From the NCBI GenBank assembly GCA_014058105.1, contig JACGCM010000933.1, positions 496,001-560,000 on the forward strand: a DNA stretch of 64,000 bases, given 5' to 3'. The position numbers and the translations under genes were made by a program. The notes under the pieces were generated by a model. The model did not search any database. It was not told where the DNA came from and saw only the letters and a program-made list of their open reading frames with translations. The stretch is from Kingdonia uniflora. Its lineage: Eukaryota; Streptophyta; Magnoliopsida; Ranunculales; Circaeasteraceae. This document shows, piece after piece, positions 1 through 11,929 of the stretch (its first letter is position 1; each line of letters opens with the position of its first letter).

Positions 1-1244
1 GGTTTGAGAACTTTGGTTTCCATAGATGGTGCTAAATGCAATAGCCTAATTTCGGGATCTGGACTTAGCCTTTACACTAGATGTAATCAGAACATTATTA
101 AGAACTAACACGACAATTTAGCTTGGGACACCTTTAAATAGGTTAAAAGCCACAACCTCTCTTGAGGATTTTAGAAAGAGAGATCTTATTGAGAATTATA
201 GCTATTACAATGAGTACTCTGGATCTATAGAGTTTTGGAGTAGGAATTCTTCTGTATTGAATTGCCCGTCCATAATCTGTAGTTTTTTGGTCTTATAAAA
301 TGACTGTTTGATGACCATTAAGATTGTTAATGCTGGACGTTACAAAGTAGATGTAAAATATTCTTTGACCAGATGATGTAATGTTCTGACCTTTGTTCCT
401 GAACAACTGCTCTATTGATGACTGTAGTCTTGTGTAAATCGAATTGTTATAGTGGAGGCCGAAAGCGATGACTCAAACTGAGGAATATTGAATATGTCTT
501 TAGTAGTGCTTCCTATAAAATAATGAGGTCGAGGATGAATCTTGAGTCTGAGATACAAAATATGTTATTACAAGACGGTTCTCAACCAATACTACGAGGA
601 ACCTCATGGACGAGTAGTGTTGGTTGAGAAATTTGTGTTGCATTTGCTTTTTGACATTGTTGTCTTTGAGTCTTTTTCTGCCATGTGCTTTGTTGGTGAG
701 ATCTAAAGTTTGCATGTAGTTTGAAGATGAAGCATAAGCCCGAGATGTGGAATACGCCACTACACCATTAATCAATGTTTAACATATAGTGTTGTTGTAA
801 TAGAAATTCTCCTGATTATTCTTAATTATATGATCTCCTCTCTATATTAGTTGTAGTTGATGCATTATTATTTTATGGTCACATTAATTAGAGATAAATA
901 ATAAGTTTTGTGGAACTATGAATATATAGTTAATTTTATTTGCCCAAATCATTAATGCTAAGTTGTTTTAAAATATTACGCCGATTAACGAATTATATTT
1001 AGCAATACTCTAATAGTTCGTATTTTCAATGCATGTTCTTATTCACATAGTATGTTTTGATTAGTACATTAATATAAGAGGAGATCAATTCGATGAAAAA
1101 TCATTAAAAGTATTCATCTTAAATTGGGAAATCTATTACTTAATTATTTATGTTCATATGTATTATGGCGGGGAAATTTAATCCCTAGTTTATATAAATT
1201 CGGCAAATCGTAGAATTGAGTTATATTTCTTGTCTTTACCAGTA
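1..1244. other. Unassigned sequence, no gene recognised
   Basis: No domain or repeat family is recognised here. Open frames are short (longest about 91 codons, minus strand, 500-775) and resemble nothing I know. Element A homology, judged against element B, begins near 1245, so this block may be the DNA that A was joined to, or a diverged part of A. A short hairpin lies at 579-630. Confidence 0.4.
579..630. repeat. Short inverted repeat (hairpin)
   Basis: Two arms of about 17-19 bases starting TTCTCAACCAA are inverted copies with one or two mismatches, separated by about 16 bases. The loop itself contains a small GAGG/CCTC palindrome. Nothing shows whether it is transcribed. Confidence 0.5.
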
Positions 1245-1252
1245 GCCCTACT

Positions 1253-1264
1253 CCCTTTTATACC
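1253..1264 (-). promoter_or_regulatory. TATA box for antisense transcription in element A
   Basis: The reverse complement reads GGTATAAAAGGG. It matches the GGTATAAAAAGGG at 45141-45153 in element B, at the same position relative to aORF2 and the LTR. In B it precedes a small ORF. In A the homology ends just downstream, so the ORF is missing. Confidence 0.5.
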
Positions 1265-1765
1265 TGCAAGCCCACTTCAACTTTCCCTCTTCCCTAGCTG
1301 AATTAATGGCGACCTTCAATTTCCCACCTCGAAAAGTCAACAAACAACCTTTCCAATTTCCTAGACGTAACCAATTCGTCTGTACCTGCATTTAAACCTC
1401 ATTCTCGGGGACTTCTACTCGAGCATACCGCCAACATCGAGTATTCGACCATTACAACCCTCGATCATCACAACCACAGCTCATCGGACCTTCGACCGTA
1501 ATAACCTTCGATCATCATTACCATCGATCATATTATTATACCCCGATGCCACTAATAATTCGAAGACATGCATGTGTTAAATGCGCCTATAAGAGTACTC
1601 GTCTGCATTCGCCTACATTTTCAACCAGACACAATAAAATAAGTTTTTAAAAGATAGCGTTTCCATTCCAATATGCAATCGAACATACAGACTAAATTCC
1701 TACTACAACCCCCAAGAAAAAAACCCGACAAAAAAAAACATACAAAGATACAAATGTTCACCACA

Positions 1766-2108
1766 TCAACCAGTAGCCCTACTTCCAGAAGGTCCAGCAC
1801 CGCTTGCCGCGCTCTGTTCCTCTTCCTCCTCTTCTGCACAAACAAGACACTTGGCCAACACTGACAAAAAGAGATAGCGTTTTTCCACAGTAGTAAAATC
1901 ATACTTCAGACGATCCCAAAGATAGGCGTATGGCTCCCCATTGATGAATTCTCCAGCCCCTACCTCCACTAGTTCGGGAATACCCCAGTCAGAATCATGA
2001 TATCCAAAGAATTTTATATGAAGCTCACCAGCCTCCGCCCTACACGATGGTCCCGGGTGAATCCCATCCTCTATTGATATCGGGTATTGGGTGTAGTATC
2101 CATGAAGA
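1766..2108 (-). CDS. Antisense small ORF aORF2, element A copy
   Basis: This is an uninterrupted minus-strand reading frame of about 110 codons between the A internal region and its 3' LTR. Its second half matches the B copy at 44369-44635 residue for residue over most positions: a KFFG motif, then (I/F)NG(E/D)PY(A/S)YLW, then a FTT..E(K/R)RYLFL block and an acidic tail. I see no ATG at the expected start, so either the start is upstream or it has been lost. No signal peptide or membrane segment is evident. The function is unknown. It is not similar to gag or pol domains I recognise. Its conservation in A, B and, more distantly, D argues that it was once a protein-coding gene carried by these elements. 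Confidence 0.5.
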
Positions 2109-2329
2109 TTTCAAGGACTCTAGCACAAAAAGAGAAGAAGCAAGTTACTCCATATCCCCACACAATACCCCATACTTATAGCCTTCACTTCATTTATTAC
2201 CCTATAACCACCTATACCTCTTAAATTACCTTTTTTTATTATTTACCTGAATCCAACTGTCAAACTGCTCAAATTCCAAGATCGAACAGTTTTCTTAGCG
2301 AACGCCTCTCTACCATGCTTCGAGACCCT

Positions 2330-2346
2330 CGCAGAGAGGGGGCGAA
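2330..2346 (+). other. Polypurine tract of element A
   Basis: A purine-rich run (GCAGAGAGGGGGCGAA) lies directly before the TGTAG that opens the LTR. This is the expected plus-strand priming site. Elements C and D have the related GAGGAGGCGAT and GAGGGGGCGAT before their 3' LTRs. Confidence 0.75.
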
Positions 2347-3079
2347 TGTAGTAGCCTACTCGCAGCCTTTGACCACCTCAGATACTCAAAGCCCACTTCG
2401 CAGCCTACCCAAATATATCAAAGCCTACTCGACCCCTAAAATAGACTTCCCAAAGATCCACTGAAAATGAAGCTTCGATACCAGACAAAGCCTTGAGGAC
2501 AGACTAGCACATCATAACAGATACCCTTCAACAATATCTGTACATGGTCAAAATATGATGGAACAGGCAGCCAGCTCACCAGACAAGCCGGCGTAATGAT
2601 TGGCCTTTACATCTACAGTGATAGGCCGACCACTGCGCCACAGTGTCAAAGTATAGAGACACATTCGACAGCTGTCACAGTGACAGTACAGACATGACCG
2701 GCCCCCATACTCCGCCGGGATTTCCTGACAGTAATCATGTAAACCTGACCCACACTTGGTGACTCAGCTTCCTATACTTTTATAAATAGGAGAGAAGGAA
2801 AGCCAAGTAGGGGTTAGAAAAATCATCTCTAGACCCTTACACTTTACCTTCGACCTCACTGTACAATCTTGTATTCGAACCCTCGAATAACTCATCAGTA
2901 ATATAATCTTTCTTAAAAATCCTCATCAGAGGTCATAGAGTGTCACATTCGGGCCTCTACACAAGTATTTGTCTCTAGTTTGTTCTTACTTTAGACTATT
3001 TTCTTGTATTCCTTTAATAGAAGATTGATTCCACGCTGTAAGAGCTAACTTCCCCTCTAAAAGAAGTTAGGCCCCTACA
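2347..3079 (+). repeat. 3' LTR of element A (733 bp)
   Basis: It begins TGTAGTAGCC and ends CCCCTACA, with terminal TG/CA. It is homologous over its length to the B LTRs at 56831-57635 and 43639-44219. A core promoter is visible as TTTATAAATAGG near 2778-2790. It carries only one copy of the 98-bp segment that is duplicated in the B 5' LTR. Confidence 0.85.
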
Positions 3080-3080
3080 A

Positions 3081-3627
3081 TTACTGATGAGTAATTTGAG
3101 GGTTTGAATACTAGACTATACAGGGAGGTCGAAGGTAATATGAAAGGGGCTGGAGATAATTTTTCTAACCCACCATTGTTTCCCATCTCCTCTATTTATA
3201 GAATCATTGGAAACTGAGTCACCAAGAGTGGGTCAGGTTTACATGATTACTGTCAAGAAATCCCGACAGAGTATGGGGCGCCAGTCATGTCTGCGCTGTC
3301 ACTGTGACAGCTGCCAGATGTGTCTCTGTTCTTCGGCAGTGTGGCACAGTGGTCATCCAGTCACTGTAGCTTTAAAGGCCAATCATTTGTCTGGTGAGCT
3401 GGCTTCCTGTCCTGTCGTATTTTGACCATATACAAATATGGTCGAAGGGTATCTGTTACGGTGCATTTATTCCGTCCTCGTGGCTTGGTCTGGTGTCGAA
3501 GCTTCGTATTCTGGGGATTTCTGGAAAGTCTCTTTAGGGATTGAGTAGGCTTCGATATATTCGAGTAGGCTGCGAAGTAGTCTTCGAGTGTTCTGAGGAG
3601 GTCGAAGGCTGCGAGTGGGCTACTATA
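3081..3627 (-). repeat. Inverted, truncated LTR of the A/B family
   Basis: This is the reverse complement of about the first 560 bp of the A LTR, with roughly 80% identity by eye. It ends TACTATA where a complete LTR would read TACTACA. The U5 end (about 175 bp) is missing exactly where it abuts the A LTR. Together the two make a large palindrome with a loop of about 175 bp. It could be a truncated solo LTR into which A inserted, or the product of a rearrangement. Confidence 0.8.
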
Positions 3628-4644
3628 ATTAAGATATTCAGCCGGACAGTATATCTTTAGAACTCTCGGCCATAGTAAATATGGTCAGTTAAGAGAAAGT
3701 CCCAGCAAATTCTAGCACCATCATCCTGTTCAAAAGCATCAATTGAAAATGGCACATCAACCACAAGAAAAAAGAAGCGCGGGCATTCTTCCTTAGTTGA
3801 ACCGGCAAAGAAAAAGAAAAAGGATAGTATTCTTTAAAGCTAAAACTAATTGAATGTAAAATAGATTACACTTCCAAAATTTGGCCCTGGCTTTCAAAGG
3901 ATGAGTTTTATTATCAAATAAGTTATGAGAACTAGTACAAATGACCAGATTGTACGATTCTCTAATCTGTCTTCTTGGTTTGAATGTACTGATGGGACGA
4001 GGATTGCTATATGTTTAAATGAAATAAGATCTCTAAATTTATTATTTGTTTCCATGGTTGTCGAAAAAACTTCATATAGTCTAATTGCATTTATAAATTT
4101 CTACTGCGCATATTCATCATTTTTCAAGCACTGAACAATTTAGCCCATCTGGTACTGTAAAATTATGAGACTGTTTTGACTTCCTAATTCCTTACCTCAG
4201 GCCAGATTTACAACCTGATTTTATGTGTAACTGATGATTTATTAGTCTTATACAAAAATTGCCCTAAATCCAATGCTTCATTTCCTTCACCAACCCCAAT
4301 GACAGAGTTGTTTGTTTTCTCTCCCATCTTCTCTCTTCTTTATTTTTCAGAAGAAAAAAAACTTTAAAATCAACAAAGCCTTCTATCCACTAAACAGTAT
4401 TGAAGGTCATTACGTCATGTGAAGCACTGAACAAGTCATTACATGAAACAAGTTCATTCTTTTACGCGTTTCAGATTCTCAACATTGGGCCACGGTTCCT
4501 ATTGTCTTTGGCCAGAAAATACAAATAAGATAGTGCATCTCACCCCATAAAGAATATCATAGAGTAATCCTTTGAAAAAAAGGATTAATATTACTCAAGC
4601 TCTTAAAATAAGTAAGATATATCTTGCAATCTTGCTCTTAATTT
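3628..4644. other. Unassigned AT-rich sequence
   Basis: No gene, LTR or tandem repeat is recognised. The longest open frame (about 69 codons at 3925-4134) shows no familiar motif. Confidence 0.4.
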
Positions 4645-5330
4645 TACCCACCAAGGTCAGACCTAATTTCGGGTGTAACCGATACGGTGAAATACCAAAG
4701 CCAAACCCAAAAAAATGATTTTGGTTTCATATTTCTTGAAACCGAAAAAATCAAATTCAAAACCAAATTCAAAGAATACCATTTTTGCATGGTCAATTTT
4801 GGTATAATAGTCTCAAAAACCAAAAAATAGAAAATACCAATCAAAAATACCAAACAAAATTTTCGATGTACATAAATATCAAAACCATTGAAGATGATAA
4901 ACTTGGAAGTTCATAACAAGGTTTTTATACTCATAAGATCTCCATTATCATATTACCCCATATTAAAGATCGCATTTAGTATACGAAATCTCGTTACAAT
5001 ATATTATATTCTAGGTAATCATTGCAATTTGGAAGCACTTCAGAAACTTCTCTTCCTAAATAGATGTTATAATATAATGAGATTATACCAAAACCACCAA
5101 AATTTGATAATACTAAAAATATCAAAAACGCATATACTACTAATACACCATAAAAATGTACCAAAAATTGCCTAAACCAAAATATATCAAAAAATCGATG
5201 GTTTGGTTTTGGCTTTTATACTTGAAAAACTAAACGGTTTGATTTTGATTTAGGTATTATCTTCGAAGTTTTTGCTTTGGTATTTGTATTTGCACCAAAC
5301 CAAACCGATCGATACCCACCCCTAGACCTA
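4645..5330. repeat. MITE-like repeat with inverted-similar ends
   Basis: The left part (from about 4668) reads as CCGATACGGTGAAATACCAA. The right part (to about 5310) contains ACCAAACCAAACCGATCGAT in the opposite sense. Both ends share GGTTTGG and GGTATTTG words in inverted arrangement. The interior is AT-rich and non-coding. Exact ends and target duplications were not resolved. Confidence 0.35.
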
Positions 5331-5629
5331 ATTGACTTGTTACATAAGTACATTGCAAAGACCTGATTGCACTTATTTTACATTATACTAAATAACTCCC
5401 CTCATGCTATCTTTAAAAGTCATTCAACTTATATGGTCTAAAATAGTACCTGAATAGATTTCCTTCACCATTACCAAAATGTGTCGCAATTAGACACCAT
5501 GTTGGTGAAGGTTCATGTTTGGTTCTCACACCAAATATTCCATATGATGGCATACGGGATCAAGCTCTTAACGATCCTGCATCTTGTTAATAATATCCTC
5601 TCCTCTAACATTGAACTAGGTTCAACTAA

Positions 5630-6205
5630 GGTGTGAAATGGGTCGGGCTAGGGTTAACCCGACCCTAAAGAGATAAGGCCCTTACAAATTTAAGTGCGGG
5701 CCAACCCGATTCTCAGCTGTGTTAAGGGCTGGGCCGACCCTTCCCTTAGGCTATAATATCAACCAATGCCCACCCATTGGCCCTAGTATTAAGGCTCAGG
5801 GCCAGGCTAAAGGTTGGGCTTATATTTGAGCCAGGTCGGGCCGACTTTAATGGTTTTAATAAAAAATTAAAATAAATACCAAAAATAGGCATCATCATAT
5901 TAAGATTATAGAATATTATTCATATCTTTTGACAGAAATACCAATCACTTTATTATATATAATGAAAAACATGAAAATGGTATATATGCATTACTTATCT
6001 ACAATGTTGCAGGGTTTAATGTAGGCTGGTTTAATGATGGCTAGATTAAGTGTGAAAGGGTTGGGCTAAGGGCTACAAATATTAGACCCTGACCCTACTA
6101 GTTGTAAGGGACAAGCCAGCTCAGCCTTAGATATTCAAATTAAGGCTTTAAAAGGCAGAAGCTCTAATTTGTATGGGTCAGGTTGGGCTGGGCCAATATA
6201 CAAAA
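5630..6205. repeat. MITE-like repeat with GGGTCGGGC ends
   Basis: The left end is rich in GGGTCGGGC / AACCCGACC words. The right end carries GGGTCAGGTTGGGCTGGGCC in inverted relation. The two GC-rich ends flank an AT-rich centre, a layout typical of short non-autonomous DNA transposons. No coding potential is visible. Between 6206 and 6635 I see nothing further. Confidence 0.4.
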
Positions 6206-6635
6206 TTTATTTTAATGAATGTGTCCCTTTGAGCTCAAATGCTCAATAGGGGTTGTTAGGCAGGATTGGTCATTGACCCTTTGTTTGAAATTATATTTCT
6301 AAAAATCAGCCAACTGACTGTGAAACTCATGTTTTTTATTATGATATGGTTTGTTAGGATAATTCTAGTCTCAATTCTAGAATGTGGTATTGTATATATC
6401 GAATTATCTAGTGTATTTCAGACTATATGCTTGCAAGGTTACTGTTGCAAATGAGATGTCACAGTATTTGGAGTTTTAGAGAATTTTCTTTGGGTATTTT
6501 AGGAGTTCAAAATCAATTTATTTTCTAATGGCACTCAAGCTTTTGGAAAAGTTTTTGTGTTGTGAGGTCAGTAACTAATCTTCAACTTAACAAGGTTATG
6601 AATCTTGTACAATCTTCAAATGTATAAGTAGATTC

Positions 6636-7240
6636 TACTGTGAGTAACTGCTGAAACATCTCCCCCATCAGTTCCCTATCGGCATTCTTGTAGAAGCTAT
6701 CCAATTCATCTCTTATATTATACACTTTCCCAAACTCAAATAGGTACACCAAGCAACCTTTCTTTAACTTGCTCAACTGGAACAACCAAGCCTCTTGTAG
6801 CTTTTCTAGTACATTGCCAGAGTTGATGCCTTCCAGGAGACTTTCTTCACAAGATTCATTGAGGTGTATGATGTTATACTTGTGTGCAGCCCCAAGTAAC
6901 AGTAGCCTGTGTTTCTAAAAATTCTCAAGTTTTATAGTTCCATACAAGTAACTGAGTAGGGATGAGTACGTCTCCAGTGACATGTCATCAATCTCAATTA
7001 TGGAGGACTCTTTCTCCTTTAGGTTGTGTGAGAACACATATCAAAAAATATGAGAACTTGCAGACAAAATTATTTTGTGCGCTCTCAGATTGCCATCGGA
7101 TGTAATGATGGTGATATCAGCAAAGATATCATATTTTAGCATATGTGAGAGGCATGGGAGATCACCTTGGAATTCAAGAGTTTGCATGGTTCCTTCACAA
7201 GGCCATATAGAATTGGCCTCGCCACACTGAGTACTAACGC
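6636..7240 (-). pseudogene. BTB/POZ-domain protein pseudogene (At1g21780-like)
   Basis: Read on the minus strand, one frame gives about 200 codons of a plant BTB/POZ protein. A DITIITSDG...AHK..LSASS block is the BTB core. LSYLYG and HRLLLLGAAHKYNI follow, then ESCEESLLE and an ADRELM.EMFQQLLTV C-terminus. In plants this family includes Arabidopsis At1g21780, a presumed substrate adaptor for CUL3 ubiquitin ligases. Two in-frame stops (after SASSHIF and LENF) and the loss of the N-terminal third make it non-functional. No intron interrupts the frame. It sits immediately downstream of the LINE 3' end on the same strand, so a LINE-made retrocopy or 3' transduction is possible. That origin is inference. 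Confidence 0.75.
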
Positions 7241-7254
7241 GCGTGCCTTAGTAC

Positions 7255-10200
7255 TTATGAATAACAAATGAGATGATAGTCTATTAGATTCTCTATAATT
7301 GTGAAAGATAAGAAATTTTTGAAGCTGCTTGATAAAGTACATAATCTCTTAAAGCAATAAGTAGCATTTCCATGTGGTGGCTCCTTCCCATCTCTAATAT
7401 AATGAACCATAGCAGTAGAATCTGTGTGGACATTAAGTTTCATAAAACCAAATTGGCATGCAGTTTTGAGCGCTATATGAATGGACTGCATCTCATGATA
7501 AGTGATAGTGACAGGTCTGTAGCAACCTCCATAAGCATCGATGCACCAGCCTCCATGGTTTCTAAACACCCCACCAATATCCCCTCTATATAAAATCAAG
7601 GCATCATCAATATTCAACATCACACAACCTTCCGGAGGGGCTCTCCAATTGCAGTATTTGGGGGGCTTCAGCTTGTAGATAGGGTGGATCTCTCAAGCAA
7701 CACACACCTCTCTAGTCCTGCTATTATCACTAACCTACTTAATTAAACCAACAACACTCATTTTGACATCATTAGTAATATCACTAAACAGACAGTCAAA
7801 GTGCTTAGTTTGCTTCCTGAATATGAAGTTATTTCTAGTATTCCAAAGGTGATACAAGAAAGAAGTTAAAGTAGCAACTAAAAATAGGGTACTAACCTCC
7901 TTCTGGTTCAGACTACCCACCCATTCAATTTATGTCTCATGAGTACCCACCTGTCTATTATAACAATAGAAAATGAACAGATTGTACCAAAGTTTAGAGG
8001 CCACTCTGCATTCCATGAAAAGATGTTCATCACTTTCATTAGAGGCCCTACACATAACACATACAGAGCTATTAATGGTTCCTATGTTAACCACCCTATC
8101 CTGAAGGGGAAGAACACCCTTGGAGAGTTGCCAAAGCAAGAAAACTATGTTTAGACACCGCCAGAGGGGATTTAAGAATAGGAGCCCAAGTCACCAAAGG
8201 CTTAATATTTCTTATTTTATTATAAGTGGAAGATATAAAAAAATCCATTGGGGTTAGCAGTTCACATAATTTAATCTCTAGTATGAGTAACAGATAGATA
8301 GAAGGTAGGCAACATATAATATCATCATCAAGAGAACATTTACTGTGATCAGGGATGGCCCATCTATTGTTAGTAATCAGGTTACTTGCACAAGCATTCC
8401 TATTAAGATAAGAGTTTTACAAGTGATCAGACCTAAAGCTGTTAACTAATAGGCTATTAGGGTGCCAGGGTCAGTCCATAGTTTAGTGTCAGTACCTGTC
8501 CCAAGAATATAAAGAGTATGTTTGGCAACCTCTTCTCTAGATTACAACCCTCTCCTACAAACCATAAAGCAATTGGGGATCTTTATTGTCGAAAAGCTCT
8601 TATTATTGATGAGGTTTTTATAAATCTACTTCACCCAGGAATTATCTTGCTTAGAGGAAATTTCTTCCACGTGAGCTTAAGAGTAGAAGCCTTATTTTAA
8701 GTAGATAGGTTCCTGATCCTTATACCCCCTTCCCTCTTTGGCTAGCAGACAGTGCTCCAGGCAATAGGGATGTGTTTCTTATTGCCATCATGGCCATGCC
8801 AAAGAAACTTAGAGAGAATAGAGTTAATCTTATTCGCAGTAGAAGAAGGGAGAACCAAAATGTTGATCCAATAAATTAAAACACCATAGATCACTGACCT
8901 AATAAGCTCCACTCTATTAGCATAAGATAAAAATCTATTCTTCCAAGAGTGGATCCATTTAGTCATGTTGTCAATCAGGGGCTTACAATCCATCTCCTTC
9001 ATCCTAGTAGAGATTAAAGGTATACCAAGATATCTAAATGGAAGCTCAACTTTGTTAAATCACAGGATATAGTACATATACAAAGTGCTCTGATCACTAA
9101 CCCCCGGTAAATACATGGCAGACTTAAGAGTTGTTAGCTTCAAGACTAGTCAAGTTTTTAATAACACTGAGATAATCACTAATAGCATGAGCAGAAAGAA
9201 TATCCCCTCCAGAGAAAACCAGAAGGTCATCAGCATAAGCTAAGTTAGTTACAAGAGGCTTCTTACACTTGGCATTGGGATTAATCTATACAGTACCCAC
9301 CTTGTCTAAGAGCAACAGATTAAAGATCTCCATCACAAGCACAAAAAGATAAGGAAACATAGGATCCCTTGCCTAAGGCCTCTCTTACCCTAGAAGTACC
9401 CTTCAAGACTATCATTAAGAGAGACTGAGTAATTAGTAATGGTAATACATTCTCTAATCTGATCCGCAAACTTCTCAGGGAAGTTTAAGTTTTGGAAAAT
9501 TATGATGATGGATTCCCACTGTATGAGGTCATAAGCCTTCTTAACATCAACTTTAGGGGTGCATCTAGGGGAGGAAGAACATCTATGATAGTTTATTAAC
9601 AGCTCATGAGTTATTAACAAATTATTAAAGATGTTCCTAACTTCCACAAAGGTAGATTGGCTCTGACAAACAAGGGGGGGTGGCACAGCCTTAAGCCTAC
9701 CAGTAAGGATCTTAGAGATAATTTTGTACACTATAGTATAACATGAAATAGGTCTATAGTTTCTAAAAGAGGTAGGGTTGGGGACTTTAGGAACAAGGGC
9801 AATATTGGTAGAGTTGATTTAGGGGAGCATTTTTCTTTTTACAAAGAAGTTCTTTATGGCTAGAAACACATCTGTTATGATAATATCCCAATTCATCTTA
9901 AAGAAATGAGAATTGTACCCATTTGGACCCCCAACTTTTGAATTAGGGATGGATAAATGAGCCTCATCATTCTCTTGTTCAGTAACATCTGCAGTGAGAA
10001 ATGCATGGTCATTAGTAAGCACTCTAGCCCTGAAAGGAAGCATCCTGATAGTTTCTATGTCAATATTGTGTTCACCATCACCAAGAACAGCCTTAAAGTA
10101 ATCAATATCCTATTCTGGAATCAAATTAGGGTCATTAATAGTGACGTTATCACTGACAGTGAGGGAAGAAATAGAATTAGTAGATCTCCTAGCCCTAAAC

Positions 10201-11269
10201 GCTATATAAAAAAAAAGTTGTGTTGCTATCACCAAGTTGGATCCAATCTAGTCTAGACTTTTGTTTAAGGAATGATTCCTCTCTGATAGCCAACATTTTG
10301 AAGTTAGAAGTGGCAGCATCTTCTATCAAGTGAAGAGAGTCATCCAAAGGAGTAGACTGTTTCAGATTTTGAATGTTGTCAAATTCATACCTGGCAGTCA
10401 CAGCAGAAGTAAGAACATTACCCACCTTAGACTTGTTTTCTTCTCTAAACCCAATCTTAACATTAGTGAGTTTTCTAGTAAGCCTGTACATAGGATTGCC
10501 AACCACTCTGTGAGCCTAAGATGTGTCAACAACCTCGTTATAACCAGGTTCATTGCTCCAGAAGTTAAAGTACTTGAAGGGAATTTTTCTCCTTTCAATA
10601 TTTTTGAAAATATTAATCACCATGGGGCATGATCTAAAACTCCAGTGCCCAAAAGCTCACACTCAAAATCATTTAAAAGCTCTCGTCGTGCCTCATTCAC
10701 CAGAACCCTATCAATCTTCACCATCACCCTCTTATTGGGGGTGCTCACCCTGTTAGACCATGTCAAATAATGACCTTTATATTTAAGATCCATGAGATCA
10801 GCTTGATAACCCACCCCCCAATCTTATCCCCATTAGATAAGGGGGAGTTGAAGTCACCCATCAAGATCCAGGCAAAGTTATGATTCCCCTTAATTCTATG
10901 AATGTTGGCCCACATAAGTTTTCTGTCTAAAAAGTTGTTAAATCCATAGATCACAGTGACTATGAAGTTAATCTCACCCATTTTGACAGAGCAATGGATG
11001 AACTTCTTCTCATTTTTAACAATAGTGACTTGCAGTTTACTAGGATCCCAGCACACCAAAATTTTAACCTTATCCACTTGGATCCCATTTGTAACAAAGA
11101 CCCAAAAGGGGCAAATTCTATAAGTAGTACTTTTCTCATTGCACACTCTCAACTTAGTTTTAACTAATCCCAGAAAGCAGGTCTTGTACTTCTGAATTAT
11201 CCCAATAGTTTCACTGTGCTTTAGAGAACCATTAGGCCCTCTAGAGTTCCAGTAAACTATACTAATCAT
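7255..11269 (-). pseudogene. LINE ORF2: endonuclease, reverse transcriptase, RNase H
   Basis: The start is taken at the ATG at 11269, which gives MISIVYWNSRG. The AP-endonuclease domain shows VYWNSRGPNG, VIYGFN, GDFN and, after a frame change, LDHAP. RT follows: KVGGPNGYNSHFFK near 9900, KVDVKKAYD near 9550 and the catalytic YADD near 9215-9226. A thumb-like region is at 8742-9002. The zf-RVT motif (C..C...H...C) lies at 7930-8139. An RNase H domain (GVFRNHGG, E, then VHTDS) lies at 7255-7623. It would nick target DNA and copy LINE RNA. Several frameshifts and stops separate these blocks, so it is dead. The endonuclease metal-site region reads VKTKL where many plant LINEs have an ETK-type motif. 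Confidence 0.8.
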
Positions 11270-11929
11270 TAAAAAAATAATAGCAATTTGTCCTGGTCCA
11301 TAATATGTTGGGGGACCTTGATTTAGGCAAGCTCCAATAAGTACATCACAAGCATTGTGATGTAGCTCCAAGTTCCAAATACATATAAAGATAAGCATTA
11401 GAGAAACAAAAGAAAATCCCTCTCCCAAACTCTCCAAGCTATTTTTGTACAATGAGAATTGAATGGCTCTCTCAACACTAAACTGCTAGATTGTAGAAGT
11501 CTTACGTACTGCCCTGAGAGATTCATAGTGGCCACCAAGATATCCCTGTCAATAGTTGAATTATTGGTATTCTCCCCCCTCACAAATCTCATATTTCTTC
11601 TGGGAATAGGTCCCTAGATACTTGTATCAATAGTAGCCTTCAGCCATCTACAAATAAGGAAATCCACTTGTCTGCCAGTTATGATACTAAGATAAAGACT
11701 AAAGATTTTCTTATTCATTTGACAGAGGTGAAGGAGCTTAGCTCAGCTAGCATCTCGACCAAAGATTAACATCAGCTTTCTCTTACTCAAATTCCATATC
11801 TTAAATGCCCCTAAAAGTGGTAGTATTATGACTGAAAACCAAAAAAAAAAACAACAACAGTGTATTCAATCCTATACTTGTCATAGGAGAGCATAGAAGC
11901 CAAGTCATAAGTATGATGGTATCTAGTGC

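Larger units (their letters stand above)
1245..3079 (+). mobile_element. 3' end of Ty3/gypsy (Tat-like) retrotransposon A
   Basis: This segment is colinear, in reverse complement, with the 3' part of element B (43639-45200). It holds a TATA box for an antisense ORF, the small antisense ORF aORF2, a polypurine tract and a complete 733-bp 3' LTR. No gag or pol is present, so only the 3' end of the element is seen. The break from B homology is near 1245. Sense orientation is plus, because the purine tract precedes the LTR on this strand. Confidence 0.75.

Noticed and set aside
2347..3627. Inverted repeats as TIRs of a DNA transposon
   Set aside because: Both arms are LTR sequence of the A/B retrotransposon family, with a TATA box and LTR ends; no transposase lies between them.
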